Counted from the first letter of the stretch, positions 1-5,896 are shown. The stretch: 6,991 bases of DNA from an uncultured Eubacteriales bacterium (GCA_905203455.1 CAJKVX010000051.1:1-6991), one strand, 5' to 3'. Program-made: numbers and translations. The notes: generated by a model from the letters alone, not told the origin.

Positions 1-3
1 GTG

Positions 4-31
4 TTGACAAAATATATAGCAGTGGTATAAT
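4..31 (+). promoter_or_regulatory. Consensus sigma-70/SigA promoter of the unknown gene pair
   Basis: TTGACA at 4-9 and TATAAT at 26-31 are both perfect consensus boxes separated by 16 nt, and TGG just before the -10 supplies an extended -10 TGn element. Transcription should start near 38, leaving about 40 nt of leader before the ATG at 78. The leader holds a small palindrome (GCAAA/TTTGC, 46-57) and the ribosome site. Confidence 0.85.
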
Positions 32-77
32 TACTTCACTTATCTGCAAAAGTTTGCGGAAAGTAAAGGGGAAAGAG

Positions 78-557
78 ATGTTTGTTTGTGAAGTTGAAAA
101 TTATAAATTGATGTCAGTTTTGCCCAAATGGGTTGCTGAAAAAATTTTGTGTTTAGTTAAGAATAATCCGTCAAGGTCAGAAACAATTAAAGACATTTTA
201 ATAAGTTTGAATGGCATTGATTTTAATAGTGTTAAAAGAAATGCTTTTATGCAAATAAATGGCAAAACAGGTGAAACTTTTATTGAAACTTTTCAATATT
301 TAAAAAGTGATTCAAGGTGCAATTATCTTTGCGAACTTAAAGTTATATCAAATGAACTTAAAAGTTTTTCTTTACAGCAAATTTTAACTCCACTTACTGA
401 TAAAAAATTAACTCATAAAATTGAAATTATTGAACTGTCATTTGATTTAGACAGTAATGAATGTTGTTACACAAATTCAAAAACTTGCAGAACAAGTAAT
501 TTTAAATTGTCAAAAGCACAAGAAAATTTCGAGTGTGATGGTGAAAAGGAGATATAA
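78..557 (+). CDS. Hypothetical protein, 159 aa, first gene of a two-gene unit
   Basis: I do not recognise this protein. The ATG at 78 is chosen because AAGGGG at 66-71 sits 6 nt upstream of it; an in-frame TTG at 54 has no such site. The product is a soluble-looking, Lys/Glu/Asn/Ser-rich protein with no signal peptide or membrane segment. It has eight cysteines (residues 4, 25, 81, 85, 129, 130, 137, 153), but their spacing does not form a convincing zinc site. The first 50 residues look helical and the middle (about 55-125) looks like alternating strands. The TAA stop overlaps the ATG of the next gene by one base, so the two are probably translationally coupled and act together. Codon use matches the neighbouring genes, which supports a real gene. 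Confidence 0.7.
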   Translation: MFVCEVENYKLMSVLPKWVAEKILCLVKNNPSRSETIKDILISLNGIDFNSVKRNAFMQINGKTGETFIETFQYLKSDSRCNYLCELKVISNELKSFSLQQILTPLTDKKLTHKIEIIELSFDLDSNECCYTNSKTCRTSNFKLSKAQENFECDGEKEI

Positions 558-895
558 TGAACATTAGTAAATTTTTTAATAAAAAAGAACTAAGTTTAAT
601 TTTTAAACTAAACCAAGATGATTCAAGTGTTGATAAACAGCCATTTTTTGATTGCCTAAGTAAAGTATTGTTTTTTTATGAACCAAAGCAAGAGGTTTTG
701 GGTAAATATTTTGATGAAGTGCAGGAAATAAGGCTTGGAAATGGTAAATTTGTTAGTTTTGATATTCATGCTAACACCAAAGAGGGTTTAAGATTTATTA
801 GGGTTGGCATGGCTTATAACATTGGCTTTACTCCTAAAAATGATTTTGACAAAACCAGAAGTGAGTTTTATGCTTTGGGAATTGATGTAGATTAA
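557..895 (+). CDS. Hypothetical protein, 112 aa, probably truncated by an in-frame stop
   Basis: I do not recognise this protein. It starts at the ATG that overlaps the upstream stop (TAATG), with AAAAGGAG at 544-551 about 5 nt before it. The product is soluble with no membrane segment. It starts with a lysine/phenylalanine-rich stretch and continues into an alternating strand pattern (residues about 55-90, including GNGKFVSFDIHA). The frame ends at TAA 893-895, but the same frame stays open for 44 more codons to TAG 1028-1030, with the same codon preferences and a plausible beta-strand-rich sequence. The original protein was therefore probably about 157 aa. A single AAA-to-TAA change would explain the break; a sequencing error is the other simple explanation. 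It shares a promoter with the upstream unknown gene. Confidence 0.65.
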   Translation: MNISKFFNKKELSLIFKLNQDDSSVDKQPFFDCLSKVLFFYEPKQEVLGKYFDEVQEIRLGNGKFVSFDIHANTKEGLRFIRVGMAYNIGFTPKNDFDKTRSEFYALGIDVD

Positions 896-1030
896 AACAC
901 AATTTACTGTAATTGTAATGGTAAGGTTTCGGCTGCATATTATGTTGGTGAAAGCGGGGTTGAAAGAATTGACAACAAAAAGATGGACATTTTTGGCAAC
1001 ATTATGTTTGAAGCAGAGCAAGAAAAATAG
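896..1030 (+). other. In-frame continuation of the second unknown gene after a stop
   Basis: These 44 sense codons plus TAG directly follow TAA 893-895 in the same frame. The translation (starting NTIYCNCNGKVSAAYYVGES and ending FEAEQEK) uses the codons favoured in this region (GTT, ATT, GAA, AAC, AAA) and looks like a real protein end. No start codon with a ribosome site lies at its beginning, so it is more likely the severed C-terminus of the 557-895 gene than a separate gene. Confidence 0.55.
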
Positions 1031-1210
1031 CAATAAAATGAAATTCAATTTTAAAGAAAATTTAAAGCAAAAGCATTTATGTTTTAAAAGTAAGTGAGAA
1101 AATTGGTTAATAGTGAAAAATCTATAAAAACACAAGCATTTAAAATGAGAAAAAATGAAAATGCGTGAGAAAAACAAATGCTGGTAACACAACAATACAA
1201 CTAATAAAAC
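1031..1210 (+). other. A+T-rich non-coding stretch downstream of the unknown pair
   Basis: No convincing gene is visible here. The stretch is purine-rich, with short repeated words (AAGCATTTA near 1070 and 1134, GTGAGAAAA near 1095 and 1165) and a 7-bp inverted repeat AGCATTT/AAATGCT (1135-1141 and 1176-1182). These could be chance in such biased sequence. It probably forms the 3' untranslated region ahead of the terminator. Confidence 0.4.
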
Positions 1211-1244
1211 AAACAGCGGCCTTAACAGGGGCTGTTTTTTGTTT
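1211..1244 (+). terminator. Intrinsic terminator after the unknown gene pair
   Basis: The arms AAACAGC (1211-1217) and GCTGTTT (1231-1237) pair around an interior with a further CC/GG pairing. A T-rich tract follows (TTTTTTGTTT, from 1235). It separates the unknown pair from the promoter at 1273. The A-rich 5' flank means it might also work weakly on the other strand. Confidence 0.75.
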
Positions 1245-1272
1245 GCTTATGATTAAGGTATTGGCTTTTTTC

Positions 1273-1301
1273 TTGACAAGCGGGGTTTAACACACTATAA
1301 T
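1273..1301 (+). promoter_or_regulatory. Perfect consensus promoter giving a leaderless dehydrogenase-metG mRNA
   Basis: TTGACA at 1273-1278 and TATAAT at 1296-1301 are exact consensus with the ideal 17-nt spacer. Only six bases (CAAGGC) lie between the -10 box and the ATG at 1308. The usual start point, 7 nt after the -10 box, is therefore the A of the start codon itself, and no Shine-Dalgarno site could lie in the transcript. Confidence 0.85.
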
Positions 1302-1307
1302 CAAGGC

Positions 1308-2120
1308 ATGGATAATTTTACTATTGTTACAGGTGCGTGTGGGGGGCTTGGAAAGGCCTTTTGTGAAGAACTTGCAAGTGGGGGCAATAACCTTTTTATA
1401 ACAGGCACTAACCTTGAAAGAACCAAAAATTGGGCAGATGAATTAAAGGCAAAACACCCTGAAATTAAGGTGGAGTTTTGTGTTTGCGACCTTGCAAAAG
1501 AAACTGACCGCGAAAATGTTTTTAAAGTAATTAAAGAAAAGAATTTGAAAGTTTCAAGGTTAATTAACAATGGTGGGGCAATTGTTGAAGGGGCACTTTT
1601 GTGTTTTGATAACGCACAAGTTTTAAACGCAATAAGGGTTAACTGTGAAGGCACGGTTGATTTAACTTACAAATTTTTAAGCGAGTTTAAAAGTGATGTT
1701 GAAGTTTTAACGGTTGCAAGTTTGGGTGCGTTTTACCCAATGCCTTATATGTCGCTTTATTCGGCATCAAAGCGAATGCAAGTAAATCTTATGCTTGCGT
1801 TAAGGGAAGAAGTTAAGGGCAAAAACATTAAAATTTCAACCTTATGCCCAGGGGCAATTCCAACAAGCGAGGCTATGAAAAAGGCGATTAAATCTCAGGG
1901 GCTTGGCGGAAAACTTTCAAGCGCGGAGCCACAAAAAATTGCAAAATATTCATTAAAAAAACTTGAAAAAAATAAGGCAATAATAATTCCTGGGGCTTTT
2001 AATCGAATGCTTAAATTTTTCAGTTGTTTTGTTAGTGAAAGGTTGGTTTGCAAAATGGTTGGAAAAAGGTGGGCAAAAGCAAACAAAAAACGAGAAGGAG
2101 AAAATGGTAATGGCAAATAA
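1308..2120 (+). CDS. Short-chain dehydrogenase/reductase (SDR), classical type
   Basis: This is a 270-aa NAD(P)(H)-dependent oxidoreductase of the classical SDR family, with a Rossmann fold and cytosolic location. The cofactor motif TGxxxGxG is at residues 8-15 (TGACGGLG) and CDL at 60-62 marks the adenine-side loop. NNGG at 87-90 stands for the usual NNAG. The catalytic set is Asn112, Ser138, Tyr151 and Lys155 (YSASK), followed by the PG pair at 181-182. The N-terminus is fixed by the glycine motif, so the ATG at 1308 is right although it has no ribosome site. The length is normal. The basic C-terminal tail (from about 225) resembles fatty-acyl or ketoacyl reductase-like SDRs, but the substrate cannot be read from the sequence. 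It overlaps metG by 11 bp, so the two are co-transcribed, with no obvious metabolic link. Confidence 0.9.
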   Translation: MDNFTIVTGACGGLGKAFCEELASGGNNLFITGTNLERTKNWADELKAKHPEIKVEFCVCDLAKETDRENVFKVIKEKNLKVSRLINNGGAIVEGALLCFDNAQVLNAIRVNCEGTVDLTYKFLSEFKSDVEVLTVASLGAFYPMPYMSLYSASKRMQVNLMLALREEVKGKNIKISTLCPGAIPTSEAMKKAIKSQGLGGKLSSAEPQKIAKYSLKKLEKNKAIIIPGAFNRMLKFFSCFVSERLVCKMVGKRWAKANKKREGENGNGK

Positions 2121-3702
2121 ATATGTAACAATTTGTGTGGCGTGGCCTTATGCAAACAATGATTTGCACTTGGGGCATGTTGCGGGGCTTATTTCAGGAG
2201 ATGTTCTTGCAAGATATCACCGCATGGCGGGGGATAATGTTCTAATGGTTGGTGGCACTGACTCTCATGGGTCAAAACCAAGCGTTAAAGCCAAACTTGA
2301 AGGTGTTACTCCAAAAGACATTGTTGATAGATATGATTTAAATTTTAGGAAAACTTTTGAAAAGTTTAATTTCAGTTTTGATAAGTATTCAATCACTTAT
2401 GACGGGTATCACAAACAAAAGGTGCAAGAGTTTGCAAAGTTGTTTTATAAAAACGGCTATCTTTATGAAAGTGAAAAAACAAGGCCGTTTTGCCCAACTT
2501 GTGGCAAGTTTATGGCTGACAGTGAACTTGAAATTGTTTGCCCAAATTGCAAAAAAACAACAAAGGCTGATGGTTGTGATTGCGGCTTTGTTCCAACTGA
2601 GCAAGATTTAGAAAATGCAAAATGCCTTATCTGTGGCGGAAAAACTGTAAGCAAAAAGAATAAGGTTTTGGTGTTCAAACTTTCAGCGTTTAAAGATGAA
2701 CTTGAAAATTATGTTGACAAAAACTGTGGCATTTGGCGGGCTAACAGCATTAATGAAACCCGCAAATACCTGCAAGATTTGCAAGACAGAGATTTTAGCC
2801 GAGACCTTGATTGGGGAATTGACATTCCTATTGATGGTTTTCGTGACAAAAAAATTTGGGTTTGGTGGGAAGCATTGCTTGGCTATGTTACTGACACAAT
2901 GAAGGTTTGTGAAGAAAGAAACTTAAACTTTGAAGATTATTGGAAAAATTCAAGCAAAACGGACAAAAAAATTTATATGTGCCACGCCAAAGACAACATT
3001 CCTTTCCATTCACTGTTTTTGCCTGCAATGCTTCTTGCAACAAAACAAGACTACTTTTTGCCTAACATTATGGTAAGCAGTGAATATCTTACCGCTAATG
3101 ATGAAAAAATGAGCAAATCAAAAGGCAATGGGTTTTTAGCGCTTGACCTTTGCAATTTGTATGACAGTGATAGTTTAAGGTTTTATTTGGTGGCATATGG
3201 CCCTGAAAAGAGAGACACTAACTTCACAATTGATTTATATAAAAGCATTCATAATGGTGAAGTTGTTAACAAAATTGGCAATTTAATTAACAGGGTTTTA
3301 AAATTTAAAGGACTTGAAAATCTTCCAAACGGAACTCTTAGCAAAGAAATTGAAGACATGGTTAAATTAACCTATCAAAAAAGTGCCGAGTTAATTGAAA
3401 CGCTTGAATTTAAAAAATATGTTGATTGCGTTATGGATTTAGTTGCCTTTGCTAATAAGTTTTATGACGAGCAAAAACCGTGGGTTCAAGCAAAAGAAAA
3501 TGTAAATGCGTTTAATAACACAATTTATAGTTGCGCTTATGTTATTGCAAACCTTTCAAACCTTCTTGAACCTGTTATGCCAAACGCTTGCTCAAAAATT
3601 AGGGAATATTTAAACCTTAACAAAAAACCATTATGGGGTGAATTGAAGGTTAATGGCAACATAAGCCTTGCAAAAGTTGAGCCACTGTTTTCAAGAATTT
3701 AA
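2110..3702 (+). CDS. metG: Methionyl-tRNA synthetase, short form without the C-terminal tRNA-binding domain
   Basis: MetG is the cytosolic class I aminoacyl-tRNA synthetase that charges tRNA-Met with methionine using ATP. The HIGH-type signature is HLGH at residues 20-23 and the KMSKS loop is at 333-337, followed by GN. The connective-peptide zinc region is of the two-knuckle kind, with cysteine pairs at 128/131, 144/147, 156/158 and 172/175. The helical anticodon-binding domain follows (about 390-510). The protein ends at 530 aa and lacks the roughly 100-aa C-terminal dimerisation/tRNA-binding domain of longer MetG proteins, a natural variant. The ATG at 2110 is preferred because AAGGAG (2095-2100) lies 9 nt upstream; the ATG at 2104, two codons earlier, is only 3 nt from it. 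The ribosome site lies inside the upstream SDR gene, implying coupled translation. Confidence 0.96.
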   Translation: MANKYVTICVAWPYANNDLHLGHVAGLISGDVLARYHRMAGDNVLMVGGTDSHGSKPSVKAKLEGVTPKDIVDRYDLNFRKTFEKFNFSFDKYSITYDGYHKQKVQEFAKLFYKNGYLYESEKTRPFCPTCGKFMADSELEIVCPNCKKTTKADGCDCGFVPTEQDLENAKCLICGGKTVSKKNKVLVFKLSAFKDELENYVDKNCGIWRANSINETRKYLQDLQDRDFSRDLDWGIDIPIDGFRDKKIWVWWEALLGYVTDTMKVCEERNLNFEDYWKNSSKTDKKIYMCHAKDNIPFHSLFLPAMLLATKQDYFLPNIMVSSEYLTANDEKMSKSKGNGFLALDLCNLYDSDSLRFYLVAYGPEKRDTNFTIDLYKSIHNGEVVNKIGNLINRVLKFKGLENLPNGTLSKEIEDMVKLTYQKSAELIETLEFKKYVDCVMDLVAFANKFYDEQKPWVQAKENVNAFNNTIYSCAYVIANLSNLLEPVMPNACSKIREYLNLNKKPLWGELKVNGNISLAKVEPLFSRI

Positions 3703-3819
3703 AATTTGACAGGTTTTTGTGTTTAGTTTTGCATCAATTTTCTTGCTAAATTTTAAACTTGGTTAATGTTTCAGTGCTGAGCAGGGCAAGTAATATGGCA
3801 AATTTTGCTTCTGGTAAAA

Positions 3820-3870
3820 GTCAATTAAAAAAAGGTGAAAAGAATTTAAAATTAAAAGTTTTTAATTGAC
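3820..3870. repeat. 12-bp perfect inverted repeat touching the MarR gene promoter
   Basis: GTCAATTAAAAA at 3820-3831 is exactly the reverse complement of TTTTTAATTGAC at 3859-3870, with 27 bp between. The right arm covers five of the six bases of the -35 box at 3866-3871. Such a pair could be two operator half-sites or a hairpin. It lacks G+C for a good terminator of metG. Part of it could be chance in A/T-rich DNA, but a perfect 12-bp match at a promoter is notable. Confidence 0.5.
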
Positions 3871-3893
3871 AAATATTTTTATATTTTTATAAT
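3866..3893 (+). promoter_or_regulatory. Promoter of the MarR-family gene
   Basis: TTGACA at 3866-3871 and TATAAT at 3888-3893 are consensus boxes separated by 16 nt. The spacer holds a tandem octamer, ATATTTTT at 3873-3880 and 3881-3888. Transcription should begin near 3900, just upstream of the AAGGAG site at 3904-3909. The -35 box lies within the right arm of an inverted repeat, so a regulator bound there could block the polymerase. Confidence 0.75.
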
Positions 3894-3918
3894 AAAAACC
3901 AATAAGGAGTTGTTGCGT

Positions 3919-4320
3919 ATGAGTTATTCTTTTGCAAACAGCATTGTGTGGTTAAAATTGCTTACTGATAGAATTTGTGAGGGCAAAAACAAAAAGAATG
4001 GTTTGTTTTTGGTTAGTTATCAAGTTCTGTTTGTGTTAAATGAAAATGAAAGGGTTAGCCCAAAAGAACTTGTGTTAAGCCTTGGGCTTGCAAAAAGCAA
4101 TCTTGCCATTATTGCAAAAAAAATGATGAAAGATGGGCTTATTGAACGCACCAAAGATTTGCAAAACAGAAAAGAAATTTATTACAACATAACCTTAAAG
4201 GGTAAAGAGGTTTTAATGGCAAAACTTGCGCAAATTGAAAATTCTTGCAATGAAAGTGAAAAGAAAGAAACTTCATTATTGCAAAAAGTTGTGCAAATTT
4301 TAAAAGGAATTAAATTTTAA
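3919..4320 (+). CDS. MarR-family winged-helix transcriptional regulator
   Basis: This 133-aa cytosolic DNA-binding protein probably acts as a dimer. Helices at 1-43 precede the winged helix. The helix-turn-helix spans about 47-77 (SPKELVLSLGLAKSNLAIIA), with recognition helix about 58-70, and the wing spans 77-92 with Asp80 and Arg84 at the family's conserved D-x-x-x-R wing positions. A C-terminal helix from about 93 completes the dimer region. The length is slightly short but normal for MarR. The ATG at 3919 is chosen because AAGGAG at 3904-3909 is 9 nt upstream; TTG codons at 3910 and 3913 are too close to it. It is a single-gene unit with its own promoter and terminator, so autoregulation is plausible. 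The ligand and other targets are unknown; the convergent acetyltransferase is a neighbour but not in the same transcript. Confidence 0.88.
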   Translation: MSYSFANSIVWLKLLTDRICEGKNKKNGLFLVSYQVLFVLNENERVSPKELVLSLGLAKSNLAIIAKKMMKDGLIERTKDLQNRKEIYYNITLKGKEVLMAKLAQIENSCNESEKKETSLLQKVVQILKGIKF

Positions 4321-4324
4321 AAAA

Positions 4325-4348
4325 ACTCCCAAAATTTGGGAGTCTTTT
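4325..4348. terminator. Bidirectional intrinsic terminator between convergent genes
   Basis: The arms ACTCCCAAA (4325-4333) and TTTGGGAGT (4335-4343) form a strong stem, realistically with a small A/T loop. A T-tract (4345-4348) follows on the plus strand for the MarR gene. On the minus strand the same stem is followed by a T-run, from the A-run at 4318-4325, for the acetyltransferase gene that ends at 4393. Confidence 0.85.
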
Positions 4349-4392
4349 ATTGTTGCCTCATCACATTAAAAGTTGAAAATTTACTATATAAG

Positions 4393-4953
4393 TTAAGATT
4401 TTTCATATTCATCAAACGGTTTTAAAAGAAAATGCTTTGGGGTTTGTGTTGATTGTGGTGAAATGTTTAAAAACATGTGCATTGAATTTTCTTTTTCTTG
4501 CACAAAACCAAGTTTTTTGTAAAACTCTAAACTTTCAGGAAACGAGATTAGTGAAAGTGTTTCAATTTCTTCTTTTTGAGCGATTTTGTAAAGAGTGTTA
4601 ATAAGCGTTGAACCAATGTGAATGTTTTTGTCTTTTGCGTTAAGGATTGAAATGTAGATAACTTCTTTGTAAACCCCTTTTATTTCTTCAGTTGCAATGC
4701 TTGCGAATAACTGGCCAATACAAAGTGGAGAAAGGTTGTTGTTTTTATGGCCTATTGTAAGTGCTTCAAGGTTATAAAAATAACCAGTGTTTTGGTAGAT
4801 AATAAAAAATGTGCGGTCAAGTTTATCTTGGGCTGTGAAAATGTCAACATTTTGCACGCCTGAAAGTGCTGAATATTTTTGCGCAAGAGGCAAAAGCACA
4901 TGTTTTAGTGCGTCATCAAATTCTATTTCTTGGTCGGTTACACTCATTTTCAT
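4393..4953 (-). CDS. GNAT-like N-acetyltransferase
   Basis: The 186-aa protein appears to be a GCN5-related acetyltransferase, which moves an acetyl group from acetyl-CoA to an amine; the substrate is unknown. The recognisable part is C-terminal. The strand ISILNA (101-106) leads to an acetyl-CoA pyrophosphate loop around NIHIGSTLI (110-118), a degenerate form of the family's Q/R-x-x-G-x-G/A. A helix to about 128 and a strand TLSLIS (132-137) follow, and ESLEFYKKLGF (140-150) is the typical GNAT end motif with Tyr145. The N-terminal 90 residues are less typical. A tail after about 165 extends past the usual fold. The gene is transcribed alone, with a consensus promoter whose -10 box ends 8 nt before the ATG at 4953. 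There is no ribosome site; a second ATG at 4947 is possible. Confidence 0.75.
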   Translation of the reverse strand: MKMSVTDQEIEFDDALKHVLLPLAQKYSALSGVQNVDIFTAQDKLDRTFFIIYQNTGYFYNLEALTIGHKNNNLSPLCIGQLFASIATEEIKGVYKEVIYISILNAKDKNIHIGSTLINTLYKIAQKEEIETLSLISFPESLEFYKKLGFVQEKENSMHMFLNISPQSTQTPKHFLLKPFDEYEKS

Positions 4954-4961
4954 AGTAAAAA

Positions 4962-4990
4962 ATTATATCACTTTAACTTATTTTTGTCAA
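4962..4990 (-). promoter_or_regulatory. Consensus promoter of the acetyltransferase gene
   Basis: On the minus strand, TTGACA (4990-4985) and TATAAT (4967-4962) are exact consensus with a 17-nt spacer. The ATG begins at 4953, eight bases after the -10 box, so the transcript leader should be only 0-3 nt. No Shine-Dalgarno sequence is present. Confidence 0.85.
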
Positions 4991-5001
4991 TACCGACTTG
5001 G

Positions 5002-5132
5002 TTTTAAGTGGTGGCGGGGCAAAAGAGATTTTTATTACATCTTTAAGTGGCATAAGTTTAATTTTAAAGTGGTGAAAATTTTAAATAAAAACTTTGAGTC
5101 CAAGTTCCTTTTGCTAACTTTAATTTTAAAGT
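5002..5132. repeat. Short repeated words in the divergent acetyltransferase-recD2 intergenic region
   Basis: TTTTAAGTGG (5002-5011), TTTAAGTGG (5042-5050) and TTTTAAAGTGG (5062-5072) are near-identical. A 14-bp direct repeat TTTAATTTTAAAGT occurs at 5057-5070 and 5119-5132, its second copy forming the near-palindrome ACTTTAA-TT-TTAAAGT. The region (4991-5150) holds no gene I can support. The words may be binding sites for a regulator of the divergent genes, remnants of a decayed sequence, or chance in A/T-rich DNA. Confidence 0.35.
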
Positions 5133-5150
5133 AATGACAAGGTTAAATGA

Positions 5151-5179
5151 TTGACTAAAAACATAATAAAAGTTAATAT
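5151..5179 (+). promoter_or_regulatory. Possible promoter of the recD2-like gene
   Basis: TTGACT (5151-5156) matches five of six -35 bases. TAATAT (5174-5179), 17 nt downstream, matches four of six -10 bases. The predicted start is 5186, the A of the ATG, the same geometry as the dehydrogenase promoter. The weaker -10 box makes this a tentative call. Confidence 0.45.
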
Positions 5180-5185
5180 ATTCTT

Positions 5186-5896
5186 ATGATTAGTGGTGAA
5201 ATTGAGGATATTATTTTTTATAACGCCCAAACGGGCTACACAATTTTAAACATAAAAACCTCTGCTGGGGTTGTTACTGCAACGGGCAAGTTTCCGCCAC
5301 TTGGTGTTGGGGAACAGGTTGAACTTGAAGGCGAGTTTAAAATTAACCCTAAATATGGCAACCAGTTTAATGCAACAAGTGTTAGTGTTAAAAAGCCAGC
5401 AAGCATTTCTGCAATTAAAAACTATCTTGCAAGCGGGCTTATAAGCGGGGTTGGAGAGGTTACTGCAACAAACATTGTTAACACTTTTGGTGAACGAACT
5501 CTTGAAGTTATTGAGTTTTTTCCAACCGAACTTGCAAAAGTTAAAGGAATTTCAATAAAAAAGGCGGGAGATATTGCCCTTGCATATAAAGAGATTAAAA
5601 AAATGCAAGAGGCTGTTATGTTTTTGCAGCAGTATGACATTTCAATTAACATGGCAGTTAAAATTTATAATAAATATAAAGGGGCAACTCAAAACATTTT
5701 AAATGAAAATCCTTACATTTTAATTGAAGATGTTGCGGGCATTGGTTTTAAAACGGCTGATAAAATTGCCTTTAAAATGGGAATAACAAATAAAAGCCCT
5801 GCAAGGCTTATGGCAGGGCTTGTTTACTTTCTTAACCAAGTTGTTCAGGAGGTCAAGCTTTGTCGAAACCTTAGAACCGCCGACAACAGCCATTAA
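5186..5896 (+). CDS. recD2: RecD2-type ATP-dependent DNA helicase, N-terminal fragment cut at a junction
   Basis: RecD2 is a 5'-3' superfamily 1B DNA helicase involved in DNA repair and replication-fork processing in bacteria without RecBC. Only the N-terminal part is here. An OB-like domain lies at 1-70 (ISGEIEDIIFYNAQTGYTIL). Helix-hairpin-helix DNA-binding motifs follow: about 85-102 (LISGVGEVTATNIVNTFG), 117-130 and 180-200 (DVAGIGFKTADKIAFKMGI). Family-like sequence runs to about Glu222 (5851). The last 14 residues and the stop at 5894-5896 are read from antisense pgk DNA, so the open frame is longer than the real homology. RecD2 proteins are usually 700-800 aa; the Walker A and B motifs and all helicase domains are missing. 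There is no ribosome site before the ATG at 5186. Confidence 0.85.
   Translation: MISGEIEDIIFYNAQTGYTILNIKTSAGVVTATGKFPPLGVGEQVELEGEFKINPKYGNQFNATSVSVKKPASISAIKNYLASGLISGVGEVTATNIVNTFGERTLEVIEFFPTELAKVKGISIKKAGDIALAYKEIKKMQEAVMFLQQYDISINMAVKIYNKYKGATQNILNENPYILIEDVAGIGFKTADKIAFKMGITNKSPARLMAGLVYFLNQVVQEVKLCRNLRTADNSH

Noticed and set aside
54..77. Upstream TTG start for the first unknown gene
   Set aside because: It has no Shine-Dalgarno site, whereas the ATG at 78 has AAGGGG 6 nt upstream.
893..895. TAA reassigned to an amino acid, or programmed read-through
   Set aside because: All complete genes in the left part end in TAA, so reassignment is excluded, and no read-through signal is evident. 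A mutation or sequence error is simpler.
788..1195. 135-codon minus-strand frame
   Set aside because: It is antisense to coding sequence, very rich in Phe/Leu/Cys as A-rich antisense frames are, and has no ribosome site.
3795..3869. 24-codon open frame before the MarR gene (MANFASGKSQLKKGEKNLKL...)
   Set aside because: There is no good ribosome site or promoter, it is short and lysine-rich as expected in A-rich DNA, and it overlaps the inverted repeat and the -35 box.
4811..5134. 107-codon plus-strand frame running from the acetyltransferase gene into the intergenic region
   Set aside because: It begins antisense to a supported gene, has no ribosome site or recognisable domain, and its tail is low-complexity intergenic sequence.
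5720..5818. Cysteine-containing tail on the Pgk frame, as a novel fusion domain
   Set aside because: It is simply recD2 read in antisense after the chimeric junction.
5855..5860. HindIII site (AAGCTT) beside the junction as evidence of a cloning ligation
   Set aside because: It encodes Lys-Leu of the conserved Pgk motif (residues 204-205) and lies within intact pgk sequence, so it is native and not needed to explain the join.
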